From positions 186,001 through 250,000 of the forward strand of contig CAZNPH010000001.1 in the NCBI GenBank assembly GCA_964574985.1: DNA of 64,000 nucleotides, given 5' to 3'. The notes beneath the pieces are model-generated. The model did not search any database, had not been told where the DNA came from, and saw only the letters and a program-made list of their open reading frames with translations. The position numbers and the translations under genes were made by a program. The stretch's first letter is position 1. Every line of letters starts with the position of its first letter. This document shows positions 59,078-64,000 of this stretch, one piece after another. Source of the DNA: CAZNPH01 sp964574985 (GTDB taxonomy: Bacteria > Bacteroidota > Bacteroidia > Bacteroidales > SM23-62).

Positions 59078-59856
59078 CGGGGTACTTCAATATTGTCCCG
59101 GAGTGTGTCAAAAAAAAGCTTCAATCTGTTAAAATCCTTCTCCTCAATAATCCGGATAAGATGATCAAGCTTTTGGTGGATTCCGCGAACCTGTTCCAGT
59201 GTATAAGGACCAAAAAGGATTTCCGAAAGCAGGTAATCATCTTCCGACAACACGCCCCTTGCCACATTGAGATGTTTTCTGAAAGTCGTGCCGGGCGCCT
59301 CAAGTTTTTTCATACATGCAGCAAATACCAAAGACGACGCAAAAGGTATGGAAAGGGAATATGCTATGGTCTGGTCATGCGCCTTGAATGAATATTCATA
59401 AATATTCAATTCGAACCTGGAAAAGAACTTGCGAAAAAAATCCCTTCCTTCCTGACATGATTCCTTGATTATGATGGCATTTTCACCCTTCAGCTCCCTG
59501 ATGTTGCCGAAAGTGGGTCCGAACATCGGATGGGTGGAAACAAAAGGAAACCGGGATTCATCGTAAAATTCCTTCAGACCGTTCTTGACCGATGTTATGT
59601 CACAAAGTATGCAGTTTTCAGGCAAATAAGGCAACAATTCACGGAAAGCAGGAATGGTATTCTGCAGGCTCACTGCATTGATCAGCATCCGGGGACGAAA
59701 GTCCCGGATCTCTTCATGATTCAGGAATTTCCTGGAATTGAAGAAATAGCGGAGTTTCTGTCTGTCCTTATCATATATCCCCACTTCATAATCCAGGCAG
59801 AGGGATTCCACCAGCCAGGCTCCCATTTTACCGGCTCCCGCGATCGCTATTCTCAT
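59074..59856 (-). CDS. tyrA: Prephenate dehydrogenase
   Basis: A 260-residue NAD-dependent enzyme (MRIAIAGAGKMGAWLVESL) oxidising prephenate to 4-hydroxyphenylpyruvate for tyrosine. The conserved region LCDITSVKNGL and the active-site motif FPFVSTHPMFGPTFG are present, followed by a helical dimerisation domain. No ACT domain, so feedback control by tyrosine at this enzyme is unlikely. Last gene of the aromatic operon; overlaps aroC by 4 nt. Confidence 0.9.
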   Translation of the reverse strand: MRIAIAGAGKMGAWLVESLCLDYEVGIYDKDRQKLRYFFNSRKFLNHEEIRDFRPRMLINAVSLQNTIPAFRELLPYLPENCILCDITSVKNGLKEFYDESRFPFVSTHPMFGPTFGNIRELKGENAIIIKESCQEGRDFFRKFFSRFELNIYEYSFKAHDQTIAYSLSIPFASSLVFAACMKKLEAPGTTFRKHLNVARGVLSEDDYLLSEILFGPYTLEQVRGIHQKLDHLIRIIEEKDFNRLKLFFDTLRDNIEVPR

Positions 59857-60848
59857 GATTTGTAAACTCTGTTGATATTTTGCTCAATCAGTGACAAGTC
59901 AGCCAGCACCACGGCGGCAGCCGCCTCAACCACAACCGGGACACGCAGTGCGATACATACATCATGTCTTCCTTCGATCTCCAGGTCGGTCATTTTCCCT
60001 GTACCGAGATTAATGGTAGACTGTGACCGGGATATGCTGGATGTGGGTTTTACCGCCACCCTGAACAAAACTTCATTTCCATTGCTTATTCCTCCGTTTA
60101 TACCACCTGCATGGTTTGTCAGTGTGGTTCCTTCCCGGTCAATGATCGGGTCATTGTGTTCGCTTCCCGTCATGGAAGCCGCGCCAAAACCGGAACCGAA
60201 CTCAACACCCTTGATGGCCGGTATGGAGAACAAAATATGACTCATCAGGGATTCGACGGATCCGAAAAAAGGTTCTCCCAGACCGGCCGGCAGGTTGGTG
60301 ATCCGGCATTCAACAATTCCTCCGACGGAATCTTTCTTTTTCAGGGCCGTTTCCACTGCTTTTTTAACATCCTTGCTTCCTCCGGCCTGGATCAGTTTTG
60401 CGGCTGCATGGGCCGGCCGGATTATTTTTTTTGCTATGACTCCGGCAGCAACGATCCCTGCAGTCAATCTCCCGCTAAAATGTCCACCGCCCCGGTAATC
60501 CTGATACCCTCCGTATTTTTTCATGGCAACTAAATCAGCATGTCCGGGACGGGGCACCCGGGTTACTTTGCTGTAATCCCCGGAACGGACATCCCGGTTT
60601 TCGAGCATGATGTTGATGGGAGACCCTGTGGTATGCCCACGGAATACTCCGCTGACAATCAAAGGCAAATCACGCTCTTTTCTTGGTGTGGTACCCGTCC
60701 TGCCGCTTCTGCGCCTGGCAAAATCCTTTTCGAAATCACCTGCATCCAGGGAAACTCCTGCCGGACAACCATCCACTACAATTCCTACTCCCCTGCCGTG
60801 AGATTCTCCATAAATGCTGATATTGAAAAGATTTCCGAAACTGTTCAT
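59853..60848 (-). CDS. aroC: Chorismate synthase
   Basis: A 331-residue enzyme making chorismate from EPSP with reduced FMN. Signatures are YGESHGRGVGIVVDGCPAG, RRRSGRTGTTPRKE, RPGHADLVAMKKYGGYQDYR, GGHFSGRLTAGIVAAGVIA, and HAGGINGGISNGNEVLFRVA. It is slightly shorter at the C-terminus than Escherichia coli AroC. It lies 7 nt after aroD and overlaps tyrA. Confidence 0.97.
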   Translation of the reverse strand: MNSFGNLFNISIYGESHGRGVGIVVDGCPAGVSLDAGDFEKDFARRRSGRTGTTPRKERDLPLIVSGVFRGHTTGSPINIMLENRDVRSGDYSKVTRVPRPGHADLVAMKKYGGYQDYRGGGHFSGRLTAGIVAAGVIAKKIIRPAHAAAKLIQAGGSKDVKKAVETALKKKDSVGGIVECRITNLPAGLGEPFFGSVESLMSHILFSIPAIKGVEFGSGFGAASMTGSEHNDPIIDREGTTLTNHAGGINGGISNGNEVLFRVAVKPTSSISRSQSTINLGTGKMTDLEIEGRHDVCIALRVPVVVEAAAAVVLADLSLIEQNINRVYKS

Positions 60849-60855
60849 GGATCGT

Positions 60856-61491
60856 TTAAAATTTCAATAGCCGGTAAATCTGTTCCATTTTACTTTTCTT
60901 CAATTGTCCGGAAGCCGTATGAATACCGTCATCGGGTGAAGCAAAAGTAAACGCACCTCCTGCAAGAGGGCAAGCCAACCGTACGATACCACCCATTTCC
61001 CCCATTCCTATGACCACTTTTTCCCCCGGCTCTGCAAATATTGACAATAATCGTGAGATATCCTCCCGGTTGCGGACAAAACATGATAATTTTGCTATAT
61101 CCGCCCCTTTGCGGTAACATTGTTCCAGAAAATCCCTAAGCCCGGGGACCGGCGGGGTGCCCGCGAAATCATGATGGGAGATGATCAGAGCCGTACCATG
61201 CTTCCTGGCCAAACCGGTCAGTCGTTTCATATACCCCGGATCGGCATCGAGCTCAATATCAACATAATCAGCACCGGCTCTTATGGCCGTTCGGATCAAT
61301 CTCTCCCTGGTTCCCTGATCATATTTTCCTTCCCTGCATGTAGCGATCATTTTGGATGGGTGCCTGAAAAGACGATCGACCTGATCCGGATTAAAATCCA
61401 GCAGGTCCAGACGGAACTCAAGAAATCCCTCGGTTTCCCTTATTTTGAGGCAATCCTCAAAAGACCGCCCGGCAATACTAACGCAAATCAT
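60856..61491 (-). CDS. aroD: 3-dehydroquinate dehydratase, type I
   Basis: A 211-residue TIM-barrel enzyme forming a Schiff base with dehydroquinate. EFRLDLLDF near the N-terminus, MIATCREGKYD, YVDIELDAD, LIISHHDFAGTPP (catalytic His), and the Schiff-base lysine in GADIAKLSCF. Type I is the form paired with biosynthesis here; it overlaps aroB by 14 nt, indicating tight coupling. Product goes to AroE, which is not in the window. Confidence 0.92.
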   Translation of the reverse strand: MICVSIAGRSFEDCLKIRETEGFLEFRLDLLDFNPDQVDRLFRHPSKMIATCREGKYDQGTRERLIRTAIRAGADYVDIELDADPGYMKRLTGLARKHGTALIISHHDFAGTPPVPGLRDFLEQCYRKGADIAKLSCFVRNREDISRLLSIFAEPGEKVVIGMGEMGGIVRLACPLAGGAFTFASPDDGIHTASGQLKKSKMEQIYRLLKF

Positions 61492-62506
61492 GGATCAGTT
61501 TTCTCAGTTCTTTCACAGAAATTTTTTGAACAAAGGCTTCCCCGATCTTTCTGATCAGGATAATATCAATATTTTCTCCACCCCGTTTCTTGTCCCTGAG
61601 TATGGCATTTTCAATGACCGGGGCATTGATACCGGCCTCAACCGGCAATCCCACCAACTGCAGTAATTCACGGATCATGTCTTTGGTTCCCGGTTCCAGA
61701 AACCCCATCTTTTCGGAGACACCTGAAGCCATGAGCATGCCAATTCCCACCGCTTCTCCATGGGAAATTTTTCCTGTGGCTTCCATTGCATGGGCAAATG
61801 TATGTCCGAAGTTCAGCAACTTTCGTTCACCGGTCTCTTTTTCGTCCCGCTGGACAATATCTGCTTTGATTCTGACCGACCGGTTGATCAATTCAAGTAA
61901 AACCTGCCGGTCGTGATCCAGGGCCTGTGCATAATTTTCCCGGAGAAACCGGAAAAGTCCGGCCTCCCGTATACATCCGTATTTGATGATCTCTGCAAAT
62001 CCGGTAATAAATTCTTTTCTGTCCAGGGTTTTCAGCATTTCCGGATCACAGAGGACAAATGCAGGCTGATTGATCACACCGATCATATTTTTATAGCCGC
62101 TGTAATTGACACCGTTCTTTCCCCCGATACTTGCATCTACCTGGGCCAGCAATGTGGATGCAACAAATCCGAATGTCAATCCCCGCATGTAGGTAGAAGC
62201 CACATACCCTGCCACATCAGTGGCAATGCCCCCTCCCAAACCCAGGATAAACCAGCTGCGGTCTACTTCATGTTCAATAAGTTGTCCGTAGATCCGGTTG
62301 CAGGTTTCCAGGTTCTTGGATTGTTCCCCGGGTTCAAACACGATGATCGGATGTGCGTCAAACAGATCCCCGTAAATGGCTGCCACATGCGTGTCCGTAA
62401 TGACTGCAATTCGTTCCTGTTTGACCAGTCCGCTTACTTTCCGGTAAGATTCACCCACCAGTATCCGGGTGGTTCCGTAACGTGTATTCAGTTCAAGGGT
62501 TTCCAA
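61478..62506 (-). CDS. aroB: 3-dehydroquinate synthase
   Basis: A 342-residue NAD- and Zn-dependent enzyme of the second shikimate step. It has LGLGGGIATDVAGYVASTYM (NAD binding), VASTLLAQVDASIGGKNGVN, SGYKNMIGVINQP, zinc ligands in EIIKYGCI and LLNFGHTFAHAMEA, and HGEAVGIGM. It is fully colinear with family members. It starts 3 nt after aroF-CM. Confidence 0.96.
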   Translation of the reverse strand: METLELNTRYGTTRILVGESYRKVSGLVKQERIAVITDTHVAAIYGDLFDAHPIIVFEPGEQSKNLETCNRIYGQLIEHEVDRSWFILGLGGGIATDVAGYVASTYMRGLTFGFVASTLLAQVDASIGGKNGVNYSGYKNMIGVINQPAFVLCDPEMLKTLDRKEFITGFAEIIKYGCIREAGLFRFLRENYAQALDHDRQVLLELINRSVRIKADIVQRDEKETGERKLLNFGHTFAHAMEATGKISHGEAVGIGMLMASGVSEKMGFLEPGTKDMIRELLQLVGLPVEAGINAPVIENAILRDKKRGGENIDIILIRKIGEAFVQKISVKELRKLIHDLR

Positions 62507-62509
62507 GGG

Positions 62510-63610
62510 TTATGCTTTTTTTTCTGTCTGCCTGGACATGATCTTTTCCTGATGGTTGATGGATTCCTGATGAATGGCTCTGAACACCCTGGATACGAAT
62601 TCCTCACTCAATCCTTTCTTTATTCCCTCATTGATGCGCTCGGTAAGTATCTGATCCCACCTGCGGGATTGCAATATGGTAATGTTTTGCACCTTTTTAT
62701 ACCGGCCGATCTCTTCTGCCACCTCCATACGTTTTTCAAAGATATCAATAATCTTGTCGTCCATTTTGTCAATCTGGGCCCTCAATTCCTCAAGGGTAAG
62801 CAACAGACTGTTTTCCACATTGGTATTCCTGAGTACAAGCTTATCCAGCAACCGTTTCAGATCGGCGGGGGTCAATTGCTGGGATGCATCGCTCAATGCC
62901 TCCGACGGTCTTATGTGGGACTCGATAATCAGTCCGTCAAAGCTCAGGTCCATGGCTTTTTGTGATATTTCATAGAGGAATTCACGGTTACCGCAAATAT
63001 GGCTGGGGTCTGTGATCAGCGGGAGATCCGGCACCCGTCTTTTGATTTCAATGGGGATTTGCCATTGCGGATTGTTCCTGTACTCACTTTTTTCAAATGA
63101 AGAAAAACCACGATGAATGGCCGCAATCCTTTTGATCCCCACCCTGTTGATCCTTTCTATGGCTCCGATCCAGAGCTCCACATCCGGATTAATGGGGTTC
63201 TTGATCAATACCGGCACATCAATCCCTCTCAGGGTATCCGCTATTTCCTGAACAGCAAACGGATTGGCTGTGGTACGGGCTCCGATCCACAGGATGTCGA
63301 CACCGTATTTCAAAGCCTCATAAACATGTTTGACATTGGCCACTTCCACAGCGGTAAACATGCCGGTTTCCTTTTTAACCCGCTGCAGCCATATAAGCCC
63401 TCTGGAACCAACGCCTTCAAAATTGCTGGGTCGTGTCCGGGGTTTCCATATGCCGGCCCGTAAAATTTTCAGACCAAAACCCGCCAGTTCCCTTGCCGTG
63501 GAAAGCAGTTGTTCTTCCGATTCGGCACTGCAGGGACCTGCTATGATAACCGGCCTGCTGAAAGTCATGCCCCCGACTTCAAAGGGCTCAAGCTCAAGAT
63601 TTACTCCCAT
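62510..63610 (-). CDS. DAHP synthase fused to chorismate mutase
   Basis: A 366-residue bifunctional enzyme. Residues 1-265 are a type I-beta DAHP synthase (IAGPCSAESEEQLLSTAREL, LRAGIWKPRTRPSNFEG, IWIGARTTANPF, DPSHICGNREFL). Residues about 270-355 are an AroQ-type chorismate mutase (LRAQIDKMDDKIIDIFEKRM, EEIGRYKKVQN, ESINHQEKIM). It sets carbon entry into the pathway and makes prephenate, which feeds the flanking pheA and tyrA. Such C-terminal CM fusions are usual in Bacteroidota and can give prephenate-sensitive regulation. Confidence 0.95.
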   Translation of the reverse strand: MGVNLELEPFEVGGMTFSRPVIIAGPCSAESEEQLLSTARELAGFGLKILRAGIWKPRTRPSNFEGVGSRGLIWLQRVKKETGMFTAVEVANVKHVYEALKYGVDILWIGARTTANPFAVQEIADTLRGIDVPVLIKNPINPDVELWIGAIERINRVGIKRIAAIHRGFSSFEKSEYRNNPQWQIPIEIKRRVPDLPLITDPSHICGNREFLYEISQKAMDLSFDGLIIESHIRPSEALSDASQQLTPADLKRLLDKLVLRNTNVENSLLLTLEELRAQIDKMDDKIIDIFEKRMEVAEEIGRYKKVQNITILQSRRWDQILTERINEGIKKGLSEEFVSRVFRAIHQESINHQEKIMSRQTEKKA

Positions 63611-63622
63611 GATCGTGTATTG

Positions 63623-64000
63623 TTAGATGATTGATTTTCCTTTTTCATATTCCCCGATAATGCCAAGATTGCTGGTAAATGGCCTGATTGCCTCAAGTGA
63701 CTGCCGGTACCGCTGGTAATCATCGAACTCAATATCCACATAAAATTGATATTCCCAGTCTTTTCCCATGATCGGCATCGATTGGATTTTGGTCAGATTG
63801 ATCTCATAGAATGAAAGCAGGGACAATATCTTGGAAAGGCTCCCGATCTTATGGGCCAGGGCAAAATGAACGGATGACTTATTCACGGATTCCATCTGGC
63901 TCCTGCAGTTTTCCTTGTCTCCGAGTATCAGAAAACGGGTATAATTCATTTTATTGGTTTCCACCCCGGAGGCGATGATCTCCAGTCCGTATTTTTCGGC
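63623..64000 (-). CDS. pheA: Prephenate dehydratase, C-terminal (ACT domain) fragment
   Basis: The last 125 codons of a gene whose start lies beyond the window; the frame remains open to base 64000 (AEKYGLEIIASGVETNKMNY). YTRFLILGD closes the dehydratase domain. The ACT domain follows (FALAHKIGSLSKILSLLSFY, INLTKIQSMPIMGKDWEYQF, VDIEFDDY), with the phenylalanine-binding ESRP-like turn replaced by KIQSMP. It makes phenylpyruvate and is normally feedback-inhibited by Phe via ACT. First gene of the operon as seen here. Confidence 0.92.
   Translation of the reverse strand, partial: AEKYGLEIIASGVETNKMNYTRFLILGDKENCRSQMESVNKSSVHFALAHKIGSLSKILSLLSFYEINLTKIQSMPIMGKDWEYQFYVDIEFDDYQRYRQSLEAIRPFTSNLGIIGEYEKGKSII

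Overview
The window looks like chromosome from an anaerobic or facultative member of the Bacteroidota, probably a Bacteroidales/Marinilabiliales-like lineage. The reasons are the gene set and order (GldI-type FKBP lipoproteins beside an NrnA-type phosphoesterase, a DUF349 repeat protein, tandem long LepB peptidases after dapB, a WbqC-family protein, OmpP1/FadL and POTRA outer-membrane proteins, an S9B peptidase, many lipoproteins) and the promoters: at least eleven starts are preceded at close range by the Bacteroidota -7 box TAnnTTTG. No rRNA, CRISPR array, transposase or phage gene was seen.

Layout. 1-2.5 kb: end of nrnA and three FKBP lipoproteins. 2.5-11.5 kb: RsmI-like methylase, PHP lipoprotein, yidC, pyrG, DUF349 protein, trmD, a K+-channel-like protein. 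11.5-18.6 kb: an AddAB-type helicase/nuclease pair with a radical SAM gene between the two. 18.6-23.8 kb: a gene-poor spacer with two tiny ORFs, an unknown gene, mnmA, assimilatory cysH, and a MurU plus AmgK-RapZ pair (cell-wall sugar recycling). 23.8-30.7 kb: aprB-aprA-qmoA-qmoB-qmoC, a complete dissimilatory APS reductase with its membrane electron-transfer complex. 30.7-34.7 kb: a SiaC-like protein, two tRNA-Leu genes, a PKD lipoprotein and an S9B peptidase. 34.8-41.4 kb: thrS-infC-rpmI-rplT, dapB and two lepB genes. 41.4-47.1 kb: a polyferredoxin/DUF362 pair facing larC-larE-larB. 47.1-59.1 kb: wbqC, outer-membrane and surface proteins, proS, an MFS carrier, an M49-like peptidase and tilS. 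59.1-64 kb: an aromatic amino acid operon, pheA-aroF/CM-aroB-aroD-aroC-tyrA.

The most notable feature is aprBA-qmoABC. In sulfate reducers and some sulfur oxidisers these genes interconvert APS and sulfite+AMP and exchange electrons with the quinone pool. Here they sit between ordinary Bacteroidota genes, behind a Bacteroidota-type -7 box, with no sat, dsrAB or qmoD in the window, and 2.4 kb from an assimilatory APS reductase. Direction (sulfite oxidation or APS reduction) cannot be told from this window. Second-tier observations are a short-ORF element present in two diverged copies 25 kb apart, an infC that appears to start at AUA, lar cofactor genes without larA, and an M49-like peptidase with a pentapeptide HEVGH zinc motif.

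Starts were re-chosen where homology, ribosome sites or promoter position argued for it; these choices are stated in each entry. All family assignments are from reading motifs by eye, without database searches.
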